Positions 43,990 to 55,738 of a stretch of 64,000 bases of DNA are shown piece after piece. Where the stretch lies: contig NC_037266.1 of NCBI RefSeq assembly GCF_000002425.4, positions 772,714 through 836,713 of the forward strand, read 5' to 3'. Source of the DNA: Physcomitrium patens (Eukaryota > Streptophyta > Bryopsida > Funariales > Funariaceae). The notes below the pieces were generated by a model, which worked only from the letters and a program-made list of their open reading frames with translations, had not been told where the DNA came from and did not search any database. The position numbers and the translations under genes are program-made. How positions within the stretch are numbered: position 1 is the stretch's first letter; each line of letters opens with the position of its first letter.

Positions 43990-46460
43990 TTGAGAGTATT
44001 CTTTAAGTCAGATCTAGAACAAAGGGTATCTTGAGGGGCAAGATGTTGGAATCTCTAGCAAACTACAAATCATGGAAGACCACAATGGAGCATGTTTTTG
44101 GAAAAGAGGATCTGTGGGACTGAATCGAGTCCACCAACAACAAAGAAAGTGGAGCAATGAGTGGCTCAACTACTAAAGCGTCTGGATCAAGATTCGCGGC
44201 AGCAACAAGCATGGGACTCAAGAATCCCACATTAATACGTCAAGAGTTGAATCTTCAGTGAAAGAGGAGGAGAAAAGCCCTCGACATCTTAAAACTCTTA
44301 CTAACAGAAGGTCTACAAGATTTCATCTCCAAATTACGCGACCCTAAGGCGGCGTGGCTGAAGCTTCAAAAACTATATCAAATCCACACTTTGATTGACG
44401 TCATAGTCCTTGGAAACAAATGGTCAACAGCGTGCATGATGAACAATATCGATGTGTCTGCCTTCATGCAGCTGATCTACAGGTTTCTAAGAGAGCTACG
44501 AGTAGCGAGCCAACAGATTGACGATGCCACGATAGTTTACAAAATTCTTACCCACTTGCCATCTTGTTTCAATCAATTTGTAAGTGTTGTTTAAAATGAA
44601 CGAACAATTCCTTCCATCTTTGAACTGTTTAGCAAGTGTACTTAGAAGAAACTAACTTAAAGTTCTGGAAGGACCATTGCAAGAAGAAGCACTGGTTATG
44701 AGGATCTGGAATGTAGTTTGCAATGGCCAATTCTCATACCATGGGTGAGGAGCAAACACCAACTTCTAGAGGAGAAATGGTTTCATATCTCGCCTCAACC
44801 ACACACAACCAGATCAACTCACTTGCAATCGATGCGATGAGCTAGGTCACTTTCCAAGATATGCACTGCTCCAACGCCACTTTCATCAATCTTTCAAAAG
44901 CCGTATGGATATTCTACGAGTTATTAGGAGATTGTCCTCTACCATTTGCTGATGAAGGCATTGAAGCAGCTCTTGCTACTCTCTCAGTAGAGACAGCCTC
45001 TGATTATGATTGGGTACTTATCTCAAGTGCATCTTGCCACTTTGCTAATAACCCCATCATGTTTTCCACCTGAGATCAGCATAGTTCACAAGGTGTGGTG
45101 ACATTGGCTTCAAGTAAGACCATGTGATCGAAGGCAAAAGAAGTGTTGAGCAGCCAACACCAAGTGGTGAAAATAAAAACAATCAAAGACATTTGTTATG
45201 TCCTAGGCTTCAGTAGAAACTTAGGCAATCTTGTGTTATTTATACATAGTCAATGTATAGTCTTGACATAGCAGAAACCATATAGAACTATTGCAATAGG
45301 TAATAGAGACTTGAATTATGGTATGTACAAATTATCATCCTTGGTTAGAAGTCTCAAAGTACACAACATAGTAATTCCAATTTTTTCTCAACAAATATTT
45401 TTTTTAGAATCCTTAATGCATCATGAAGCCAACTTTCCTACCTCTAGTCCTTCAGTAGCTCCAATTACCAAAACCAAAATCAGAAGAACAAAATCTAGTA
45501 AGGCTTTGGCATGCATGATTGAAACATTTAAATTATGGTAGCCTATCACAAGTGAGTAAATAATTTTTTTATATTCAAGAGCTTCCAATATTAAATGAAA
45601 TTTGTAAAGTATAAAAATTGAGTAAAAACACTTGAACAATCTTTCAAAAATAAGTAGAACATTGAACCTTAAAAATTATAGAAATCATTTACTCTGATCT
45701 ACGCAATCTATTGCCTATGCCTTCCATTGGTGGTATTGAGTACTTTCTAACCTTTACAAATGATCATACTTGAAAAACATAGATATATTTCTTGAAATAT
45801 AAAATGAAATATTTGGAAAAAATTTCATCTTTAAAAATCATGTAAAAAACCATACACATTATTGTATCTTTACTAATATGTCCAATAACATGGAGAGTAA
45901 AAATTGTTGAATTTTTTAAAACTTTGTGACCTTTATGGTATCAATAAATAAGTATCTACATCCTACACTTCTCAACATAACAAAAAAAAAGAATAAAATA
46001 ATTCTCAAAAGGTACAAAGCATGTTCTTTGAAAGAAATGTAATAATCTATTTATAGATAGAGTATCAAAAATTATAATCTATCTTCTCAACAAAGGCCAA
46101 TATAAGAGCAACATCATACAGGATCTTTTTTTAAGTATAATTTAATTTGCTTCATCTTTATATCTTCAAATGTCTAGCCTATGTCTATTTAAACTTAATC
46201 CAATAGAACAAGTTATAATCTAAGGCTGAACAAACAATCTTCTTTAGATAAAGCAACAAAAGTAACAAAAGCCTACTATGTTTTTAATCTATAAACTAAA
46301 TATGTTTAAAGTTTATGGATTTAAAAACATATTTAATTTATAGATTTAAAAATATGTTTATTTAAAAATATTTAGTTTTAAAAACATAATAGGCTTTTGT
46401 TGCTTTTTGTTGTTTTATGATAAAGCAACAAAAGCCTACTATGTTTTTAATCCATAAACT
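43990..46460 (+). pseudogene. Copia-1 gag, protease and integrase
   Basis: Gag: CMMNNIDVSAFMQLIYRFL and KILTHLPSCFNQFVSV (44391-44594), and a knuckle CNRCDELGHFPRY (about 44824) whose last Cys is lost. Protease: DYDWVLISSASCHFANN (about 45004-45050), with the catalytic Asp replaced. Integrase: SDLRNLLPMPSIGGIEYFL and a TFTNDHT core (about 45695-45760). The KAYYVFNP...TKK end of integrase is at about 46430. Many stops. Confidence 0.78.
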
Positions 46461-46465
46461 AAAAA
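46247..46465. repeat. Local direct and inverted duplication inside Copia-1 integrase
   Basis: The block GATAAAGCAACAAAAG...CCTACTATGTTTTTAATC occurs at 46247, again at 46419 (the position that fits the integrase reading frame), and once inverted at about 46364-46415. The result is a foldback of about 170 bp. Confidence 0.75.
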
Positions 46466-46489
46466 ATTGACCATTAGCAAAGATGTCAC

Positions 46490-48880
46490 ATTTGAAAAAA
46501 CATATTATTTCAAAAGACTAGTCTAAAATAATGACTACCAATTCAAAGAATTAGTTGGGATTGTATAGCCAATTGAAGCTTAGAGATTAGTGTCTCTACA
46601 ATTGTTTTCATACAATTCTACACCATAAACAATAGATAAAGTAATACCAAAAAAGACTAAATTTGTGCATAATATGATATCAAAACTAAAATTATAATAT
46701 AGCATTGAGGTAGTCTTGTCTTCATCATATATTATGTTGGCTACTTTGGCATCATTTAGCCCTGATCTATATATTTTTTTCAACACAATGCTAAATCGGG
46801 TGTACCAACTCAATCTCATTCTTCTATTTATATCTCAATTTGATGATTGATTTAGTAATAATAGTATTGATCTTCATTAGATTACAACAATAGAAGATGA
46901 AAATAAATTAATTTACAAAAATAATATCTAGAGGCTTGTTCTTCTTTCTCAAAGAAAGTCGATAATATCAATATAATGGATTTTAAAAACTAAATTAAAA
47001 TGTGATAGAATCATTAACGAATACAAAGTAAGGCTTATCTTTTGCAAACTTGAACAATAACATGGAGTAGATTTTAATTAGATTTTTGCACCAATGATGA
47101 AGTAGGAAATAATCCACATAGTAATATCCTTAGTTGTTTAATAAAACTGGAATCTTATATACATAGATGTTAAAATTGCTTTCTTTTATTAAAAAATTGA
47201 GGAAAGAGGTTTATATATTACAACCTAAAAGATTTACTAATTTGGAAAATAATATCTTGTGTGTTATTTATAAAAAGAATTATATGATCTTTAATAGATG
47301 CCTTGTGTATGGTATGAAAAAATTGATTCATGGCTAGAAGGTCAAAACTTCATAAAAAGTACTGCAAATTATAATATGTACATCATTTACGATCAATCTA
47401 ATAAAATTCTAATTCTTCTATTATACATTAACAATTTGTTATTTCCAAGCAATCACTTACTTTGAATTGAGTGGTCTAGCTAGCAACTCAAAATAAAGTT
47501 CAAAATGTCATTTCTTAAAGAAGGATTTGAAATCACATATCAAGCTTTTGAATTCTATCATATTTCTAATGGAATATTTTAAGGACAAGAATTCAATGAA
47601 GACAAGTAAACAAATAAGATTTTTTTCAAAAAAAGATAAAAAATCAAAATAAAGTAATATGTATATTAAAAAGAAACTAAAATGGCTATTGCCAAAAGAC
47701 ATGAGAACTAGAAATCCTTGAAACTAGACTAGAAGTACAGAAGGAATTGATAAGAGTAAAGAAGGCTTCACTCTTGTCACTATATATACTATCTACCTAA
47801 GAGCTACATGGTGACATCTTATAGGACCTCCAACATATGTTTAATTTGCAAGACACATGTCTTAACTTATAAGGCAAATTTCTTATATGTATACCATATT
47901 GTTAGCTTATACCACGAGCTACTAATACATGCAATATATGACTAATTTTTTGGCTAAGTTTTTAATCTACCAATAATCTATAGATATATATAAAAATAAA
48001 ATTACATCTATGAAGCTTCTAAGAAGCTTTTCTAAAAGATATTATGAAATTCATCTATTTTTATTTATTTCTATCTATTCATATTTCTTAAATAGCTATT
48101 AAAATAAATATGAATGTTGATAATAGATATTTATGTCTCAGATAAGTTATATCAAGTAGTGTTTAAAAATATTTGGATTAGACAAAAATTAATATATAAC
48201 TACACCTATAGTTGAACATCCAAGACTAATATTGGAAAATGGTGAAGAAGAAGATGATCCCATGTTATATTAGAAGCATGAGAAAAAATTCATACAACTT
48301 ATTCATAATTGTTACAATATTCATATGGTTATAAGAAGCTACAATAAATTCATGTAAAATTTCCAACTTTCACACATACAAGTGATTAAAAGAATATAGA
48401 GGTACTTTAATGATATACAAAATCATGGAATTCTATTTGTGAAAGGAGAATAACCAATTCTTACTAGACATGACTATGCAAGAGATATTGAAAATGAGAG
48501 ATCAACAATGGATATTATATTTTAGCTTGGAATAAGTCTGATTTCTTGGCACTCAAAATGACAATTAATGGTTGCACTTTTAAGCACCAAAGTAGAATAT
48601 AGATTGTTATATGATACTACAAGAGAGTCAATATAGATTAATATACTTCTATTGGATCTAGGAGTCAAATAATACACATCCAACACTATATTTTGTAATA
48701 ATAAAAGTACTACAAAACTTGCTTACAACTTCAATTTCTATCAGCAAACAAAACATATATTTATACACTACCACTATTCAAAAAATAAATTAAAAGCAAA
48801 AAAATCAAGATATTATTCAAACCTTCATATGAGCAATTAGCCAATCTTTTTATAAAACCATTAGGTAAGAATTTATTTTA
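46490..48880 (+). pseudogene. Copia-1 reverse transcriptase and RNase H
   Basis: RT: WYEKIDSWLEGQNFIKS and LILLLYINNLLF (about 47290-47445), where the usual YVDDLL has become YINNLL. FEITYQAFEFYHISNGIF runs up to 47580, and after the solo LTR YQVVFKNIW... continues. RNase H: WHSK, VALLSTKVEYRLL and TIFCNNKST (48540-48720). Confidence 0.8.
47580..48140 (-). repeat. Chromo-family solo LTR inside Copia-1
   Basis: Aligns with 22800-23361 from GGACAAGAATTCAATGA through CTATTGCCAAAAGACATGAG, ACTCTTGTCACTATATATAC and GAAGCTTCTAAGAAGC to TATGTCTCA. Copia RT sequence continues on both sides. A target duplication could not be fixed. Confidence 0.82.
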
Positions 48881-49436
48881 AAAATTTAAGAAATAATTAT
48901 TCCTGGTAAATTTTAAACTCATATAAAATTCATTATTAAATATTTTGAATTCCAAACAGTCAAAGTCATAGCACAAATTGTAGAAATATTGTTACAAATA
49001 AAAACAAAACCATTCTACTTCTTTTCAAGTTTGAAAGGATTTAAATTTGGTTCTAGCAAAATCCTTCATCTCTCTTTTACAATCTTTCTATATAAAATAG
49101 ATACTAGGCCAATATCCATAGAAGATATTATAAAATCTATAAAGTTAATTCAACATTGATTCTCTTTGTTGCATTTCATGAGTATCTAATTCACTCTTAG
49201 CTAATTGCAATATGATATTTGACATCCAAAAAGAAATATCCTAACATTCTCTAGAAGAATCATTATGTCTATGAATAATACTAAAGAAGATACATTTCTC
49301 CATGAAACTCATCAATTTACCAACCAAACTTGATAGAAATACCAAAACAAAATCTAAATTACAAAAAAGAAAATCTGAATTAAAATGTCTACTTGAAACT
49401 ATTGGAATAAATCACAATTCAAAGGTTGAAGGAGGG

Positions 49437-49633
49437 TGTTAACAATATCAACATCTATCCTATAATCAAAGAATTAGATTGTGCATCTATCATGCTTTCA
49501 TCATAATATAGGTGCTAGGCTGTCTATAGTTTCTATTTACTAATATCAATTATTATTGCTCACTAGTATATAAGACCACTTTTGTACTAGTTCAATAAGT
49601 GAAGTAAAGTAGAATGTATTGTTAAGTTCAACA
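49437..49633 (+). repeat. Copia-1 3' LTR (197 bp)
   Basis: TGTTAACAAT ... GTTAAGTTCAACA, preceded by the purine-rich tract AAGGTTGAAGGAGGG. Confidence 0.87.
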
Positions 49634-50092
49634 ATTATTGTCAATATTAAAAGTTAGTTCTAAATATTTTAATTGATATTTTAGATTACATGATTAGAAG
49701 CTTTTATTAAAGTTTCATCTTTAGTTTGGTAGCATGAAAATAAACAATGCATTAAGATTCAATTGTTTTAGTGAAGATAAGTTGGATACAACCATTAATC
49801 AAAATAAAAATGTAGTAGTGGAACAATCTAGAAAATGCATATGAAGGAAAAAGGATTTTTAAGAAAGGTCTAAAAATCTATTGAAGAATCTTGCAATTTG
49901 ATCTAAGTAATAGTTTTAAAATTAATGACATATTACTTAAGTTCCATATTAAAATATACAAAAATAAAGTAATTTCATATCATTAATATAAAAATTATAT
50001 ATATTTAAAAAAATTAAAATATTATAGAAGTTATAAATATTTTTTAATATTTATGTATTATTTTTTACTACAAAAAAGTTATACATACAATG
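49634..50092. other. AT-rich spacer
   Basis: Nothing recognised between Copia-1 and the Tc1 element. Confidence 0.6.
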
Positions 50093-50469
50093 ATTTAAAA
50101 AATTATTTCAATGTTGATATATTTTGAAAAGAATGGTGTATTATAGATAAATTGTAGTAAATAATGATATATGGTTTGTATAGCAAATAAATTATACTTT
50201 TATAGCTACCAAATGAGCCCAAGTTGAAAAGAATCTATTAGATTATTGCGGAGCTATGACCAATCTAATTTGGAATAGTATTGAAATAATTTTTTGAGTG
50301 TGGTATCTAATTTTTGAATTCTATCAATTACTCAACATTATAACATTCTATCATCATCAGATTTATTATGAAAATATTATTATTAATCTAATGACATCAT
50401 TAATGCTTACTAGCACCTATAAAAACACCATTCTTAATAATAATTCTTGGCATAGACATATTCCAAATT

Positions 50470-50744
50470 ATGACATTCTAGGACCTTCTAGAATCTTTTA
50501 TAAATTTCAAAAATCTTCTAGATACTTATAGAATCTTCTACAATCTTTTAGAAATTTCTATACGCTTCTAGAAGCCTCTTTGGACTTCTAAAAACTTTCA
50601 TAGAAAATACCATAGACTTCTGTAACTTTTATTATAGTACAAATAAGAGTCTTTAGAACCACTTTTGCTATCAATCTCATTCTTTGTCTTTAATCTTGAC
50701 ATATTTCTTTGTCAAATTCTTGTGTCCTTGACAATTCCTTGAAC
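50470..50744. repeat. LTR-like patch rich in CTTCTAGAA motifs inside the Tc1 element
   Basis: Between the left TIR and the transposase start lie repeated heat-shock-like half sites (CCTTCTAGAATC, ATCTTCTAGATAC, CGCTTCTAGAAGCC, ACTTCTAAAAAC), then a TATAG-like block and TCCTTGACAATTCC. The layout resembles the solo LTR at 34107-34403, but base-level similarity is weak. Boundaries are not defined. Confidence 0.35.
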
Positions 50745-51475
50745 AACTATGAGACCCATTTCCTTCTCTCTTCAAGCCAACATCACATTTGTTCTTCTTC
50801 ATTCTCAAAAATCTTATGGCCAAATTGCTTCTAAACTTAGCTATAATAAAATTATTATCTCTACACTAGCAAAAAATATTATTTTTAATAGTAAAAATCT
50901 TAAATTAGGTAGACCAAACGAGCTTATTATGGTGGATTAAAGGAAAATCATTTGCCAAATCAACACTGAGAAGGATCCAAGAAATAGTTAAGCATGGAGG
51001 TGAAAATATAATGGTATGGAATTGTATAGGATAGAATGAGGTTGAGAGGATGGTAGAAGTTAAGGCAAAGATGGATGCCAAGCAATTTGTGGAAATTCTT
51101 GAACAAAATTTGCTTCCTAACATTAAAGAATCTGACAATTCTGAGGAGGAGGTGATTTTTTAGCAAGTTAATAATCTCAAGTATAACTCAAAACTAACAT
51201 GGAAGTGGTTTGACCATTGGATTAAAGTAATGGATTGACTTACTTAATCTCCTGATGTTAATTCCATTGAATATCTTTGAGAGCACCTCAAATACGAGCT
51301 CAACACTTGGAAGATAAAACCGAAAGGAGTTTGGAAATTATGGAAAAGAATAGCTATGGAATGGAATAATATTGAAGAAATTTTGTACCAAAAGTTAATA
51401 GAAAGTATACCTAAGAGATTAAAAAGCAATTATCAAGGCCAAAAGAGGCCCTACAAAGTATTGATCTGTAATTAG
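50745..51475 (+). pseudogene. Tc1-type transposase, internally deleted
   Basis: N-terminal helix-turn-helix (HSQKSYGQIASKLSYNKIII, KLGRPNELIMVD) at 50749-50940. A jump then leads to ENIMVWNCIG, KMDAKQFVEILEQNLLPNI and the C-terminal catalytic part F-stop-QVNN, KLTWKWFDHWIKVMD, SPDVNSIEYL and WKLWKRIAMEWNNI, ending LKSNYQGQKRPYK. The FQQDND aspartate has become Val; the final Glu of NPIEHLW is kept (NSIEYL). Visible spacing between them is 33 residues, so the ancestor was probably DD34E. Plants usually carry DD39D mariner-like elements, so this lineage is unusual. Confidence 0.8.
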
Positions 51476-52004
51476 ATAATACACCCAAAAAAATGTTTCA
51501 ATACTGTTTAAAATTGGATTGATCATAGTTCTACAATTATCTATTGAATTTTTTCAACCTGGGCTCATTTGAGAGCTGTAAAAGAGTACTTTACTTGTTA
51601 TACAAACCACATATCATTATTTATTACAATTCATTTGTAATACACTATTCTTTACAAAACATGTCAAAATTGAAATAATTTTTTGAATTATTATATTATT
51701 TATTCATATTTTTTTTATATACTTTATAAAAATACCATATTTGTAATTTTATTATAATTTTGTTTTACTCTATGTACATATTGTATAAATAAAAAAAATA
51801 AAAAAGTAGTATGAATAACTATTGTCTTTAACTTAAATAAGAGAGATATAAAATTTTAACATAAATTTCAAAATCTTTCATCTTATCTATCTATCTTATT
51901 TATATATATTTTTAATCATACTAATTAAATTAATAATTATAAATATATTTTTTATTATTATTTAATGACATCTTAATTATATTTTTCTTTACATTGATCA
52001 CTTT

Positions 52005-52133
52005 TATTTGGACAAATCATCATATAAATTAAGTATATAAATTAACTTTAATCATCTAAAATGTTATATATAAAAAAATATATCCTTGGTTTTAGTCCTA
52101 AAACAAGTATATATTATAAAAATGGCATTAATA

Positions 52134-52171
<38 letters not shown>

Positions 52172-54588
52172 CCATATAATTCATTATTTATTTCTTTTAT
52201 AGATCTAATATGGTATCAAAGTTTTGTTAATTTTTACATGATATGTCACAATTTATTTTTTATGATAATATCATCAAATTAGAAAATAAGATAATAATAG
52301 ATAATTTTGATAAAAATAAAATATAGATGCTTTAAAAATGCATTAAATTATAATAAAAAATATAGACTAAGATTTTATATAATTTATTAATTTCTATTTT
52401 CTTAATCATCCAACGTAGATAAAATTTCATCAAATAAAAAACTAATAATAAGGAAAATAATAATAAAAAATTTAAAATTTTATTGGTAAATCTTATCAAA
52501 AAAATTCTATGTTTCAAAGCATACTACACAATTAATTTTAGAGTCTTAATGATAAAACAATAATAAAAATTGATGGTTTTAAATAATAATTACAAATTCT
52601 ACCTCATAATCTTAGAGGTACTATTAATCATACCTTTCTAATAAGACAAAGGAGTAATGCACAATAGAATGAAAAGAATATTCAAGATAAAATAATTAGT
52701 GGTAATTTCTTAGAGTTAAATCAACTTTTACATACAATATCAAAACCTACTTCTAAAGATTCTAATAACTCTTCTTGATGAAGGTGTTTGTAACATTTTA
52801 ATAATTCTAGTATTACTCCAAAAGGTTTTTATACTAGGTTTTTTTTTCATTATAGTAAACTCAACTATATTCTAATGATTTAAAAAAATAACTCTTTGAT
52901 AAAAACCACAATGGCTCTTACAACTAAAAATCAACTAAAAAACTTTTATATACTATAACCTTATATATAAGCATTATTTCTTTAAACAATTAAGTTGTAG
53001 ATGCTAGAGCTACTCAAAGTATGGCTTATAATAAAAATATTTTTATGAATTATACTATAATCTCTAAGGATAAATTTGTATACACCAATGATGGGTCTAT
53101 CTATAAAATACAAGATGAAGATGATGACACTATTATAGTTTTAAGCAAAAAACTAAGATTTATATCTAAAGTATATCATTTTTTTAATTTGAATACTTAT
53201 TGTATATTTATTATATTATATACTTTATATTTTAACTTTATATAAATTTTAAAATAATTTAAAACCAAATATTTATTATTATAAGATCTTTGAATGTATT
53301 GGATTAATTGCTAGTTCTTAAACTATATAAATGGCATAAAATAATTTTTCTTTTATGAAAAATCCAAAAAATAAATAATTTTATTTAAAGATATTATATT
53401 TAAGAAGATAATTTATTTAAAAAATATTAAACAATGAATGTAAAAATATAGATCTTTATTTTTTTTTATTAAAATTAAATATTATAGACCATATCTTAGT
53501 ACTCAACCAATATGAATATTTAATCACAACCTTCTAAATTATTTCTACATTGCAATTTATCCTCTCATAGCCATTTCATTAAATCAAGAGTTTATAATAT
53601 ATTTCAATCTTTCTCCTAGTACACTTACTTCTTACTTAAGTTATTTGTTCAATCAACTTATTCTTTCTAATAATCCTTCAATATATTTAAAGATATATTT
53701 AAAATATTTTAAAATAATTCCTCTGACATCTTTCTACTTTATTTTCCATATGAATTTCATTTACAAACTGTTATTCAACTTACTTTAGAATCCTCTATTT
53801 TACATTATGATTCAAAAAAATCATTCACCTGTTATTTATTACTTTAACTTGCTATAAAAATTGCTAAAATAATTTATTGACAGTATAGAAAAAACACCTC
53901 TAAACTAAAAACTACTACGCATAATTAATTTAAGCAATCTTTTGTGATCTATTCTAAATTTATTGAAACAAATTACAATCAATTACCTAATATCATACTT
54001 TTTTTTTATCAAAAAACTATAAAAAATAAAAATACCAAAGAATAGAAAATGGCCATTTAAGCTTAATTTATATTATTACTTAGAAATAATTCTTGAAATT
54101 TAGTAAATTTATCCTCTAATTAATCTTCAAAATTTTATAAATGTGTATTTAAAAAAAATCTAATAATAAAACTCTTAAAAAAAAGGTTAGACTAGTTTCT
54201 AAAATTTACTTTCAATAAGAAGGTATTAACTATGAAAATATTTTTATACATGTTCTTAAATTATCTTCTTTGCACGTCTTATTAGCTTTTGTAATATATT
54301 ATTATTTTTATACATACCAAATGGATGTTCTTACAACATATTTAAATAAAAAATCAACAAATTTCATATTTATTAATTAACCAAAAGAATACACATTATC
54401 TAAATTATTGGATATTTCAACTATTTTTTAATTTTTTTTAAAGTTACAAAAATACTCTATAGTTTAAAATAATTAAATGACATTTGGTATTAAATATTTG
54501 TCAAGTTCTTCATATTTATTGGTTTTATTTTAAATAAATTTGATTAAAATATATTTTTATAATATTATGATAATAATTTTATTATATT

Positions 54589-54625
<37 letters not shown>

Positions 54626-55738
54626 TAATAATTTCTTACTTTTTACTAATAATATTAGTTTATTATCTAAGATCAAAAGCCAATTATTTATTGAATTTGA
54701 AATGACCAATATAGAACCTTTACAATAAACCACTATTTTGGGATTGGACATTAGATCCAATCAAAGAAAATTTTATCTTAAATATTTCAATCCAAATATG
54801 TCAGTTTATTATTATCTAAATTTAAAATAAAATTATATCGATGTTTAACTAGTTTTATAGAATCAAATATAAAGTTGATTAAAGCTAATAGTTCTATTTG
54901 TAAGGTTGCAATAAATTAAATAAAATGACGTCTTTATAATAGATTGGTTAAAAATTTATTAAATCTTACATTCAATACTTAACTTCTTCACATTTTGTTT
55001 TACAAGCATAGTTGTTAAATATCTTTGATTAAAGAATTTTTTAAAGTGATGTAATATATATCAACAATTAACAATTTTTTTTTTCTTTTTAATCTTAAGA
55101 GGGGTTTTTGATGCTAATTGGAATTGTATTTTGGATAATTATCAATTTAATTGTAGATAATTTTTCATGTAATTTGGGCTAGTTAAAAACAAAGCTCAGT
55201 AGCACTTAACTCCAGCAAAAGTAGACACATGTCACTTTCTTGAGCATCAACTGAACTTGTTTGACTTTGCTCCTTATTTAACAACAATAGTTATTTTCAA
55301 CTTCATCCACAATTTTTTATGCAAATAATCAAAGTGTTATTTGACTTTTTTAAAATCCAAAAGTTTATGATTATAAAAAATATATTAATATTAGAAATCA
55401 CTTTATTCATGAAAAATTCCAAAATTAAAAAATAAAATTACAATAATATCATATTCTACAAAAGATTATTGACATCCTCACCAAAGTCTACCTAAAAACA
55501 AACATTGTGATTGTCTAAGTCTTATGGGTTTAGACATTAATAGTTCACAAACTATTTGATCAAAGAGGTGTTAGGATAAATCATCCTATAAATGAAATAA
55601 TTAGATTACCTTCGATCATAGAAAACGTTATATATGAAAAATTGCATCCTTAGCTTTAGACCTAAGACTAGTATATATTGCAAATAATGATATCACCATT
55701 GTTGAATAATTTCACGCCTTACTGCTATAGATCCAATA
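52005..55738 (+). mobile_element. Copia-2: decayed Ty1/copia element
   Basis: 5' LTR 52005-52209 (TATTTGGACAAATCATC ... AGATCTAATA, with an AT microsatellite at 52137-52169), primer site TGGTATCAAAGT (52211-52222), purine tract CAAAGAGG (55561-55568) and 3' LTR 55569-55738 (TGTTAGGATAAATCATCC ... AGATCCAATA). Protease-like VVDARATQSMAYNKNIFMNY is near 52996-53055. RT-like VSKIYFQ-stop-EGINYENIFIHV and YTYQMDVLTTYLNKKS are at 54190-54355. No convincing target duplication. Confidence 0.8.

Larger units (their letters stand above)
43702..49633 (+). mobile_element. Copia-1: decayed Ty1/copia element with both LTRs
   Basis: 5' LTR 43702-43897, primer site TGGTATAAGAGC (43898-43909), gag, protease, integrase, RT and RNase H in Ty1 order, polypurine tract (GGTTGAAGGAGGG, 49424-49436) and 3' LTR 49437-49633. 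Flanks are ATGAT (43697-43701) and ATTAT (49634-49638), a 5-bp target duplication with one mismatch. The two LTRs have diverged strongly, mostly by C/T and G/A differences, so it is old. It is interrupted by a solo LTR at 47580-48140. Confidence 0.88.
50093..51688 (+). mobile_element. Tc1/mariner-type DNA transposon relic with 138-bp terminal inverted repeats
   Basis: Left TIR 50093-50230 and right TIR 51551-51688 are inverted copies of equal length (for example GAGCCCAAGTTGAAAA against TTTTCAACCTGGGCTC, and GATATATGGTTTGTATA against TACAAACCACATATC). The right flank is TA and the left is TG, consistent with a decayed TA target site. Transposase sequence lies between. It is defective through stops, a missing central part and an internal LTR-like patch. 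Confidence 0.85.

Noticed and set aside
46247..46465. A MITE insertion in the copia integrase
   Set aside because: The repeated unit is integrase sequence itself and no target duplication was found.
52332..54760. Short hydrophobic ORFs in AT-rich DNA
   Set aside because: Ile/Leu/Tyr/Lys-rich shadow frames expected at this base composition; they overlap decayed copia sequence or AT microsatellites.
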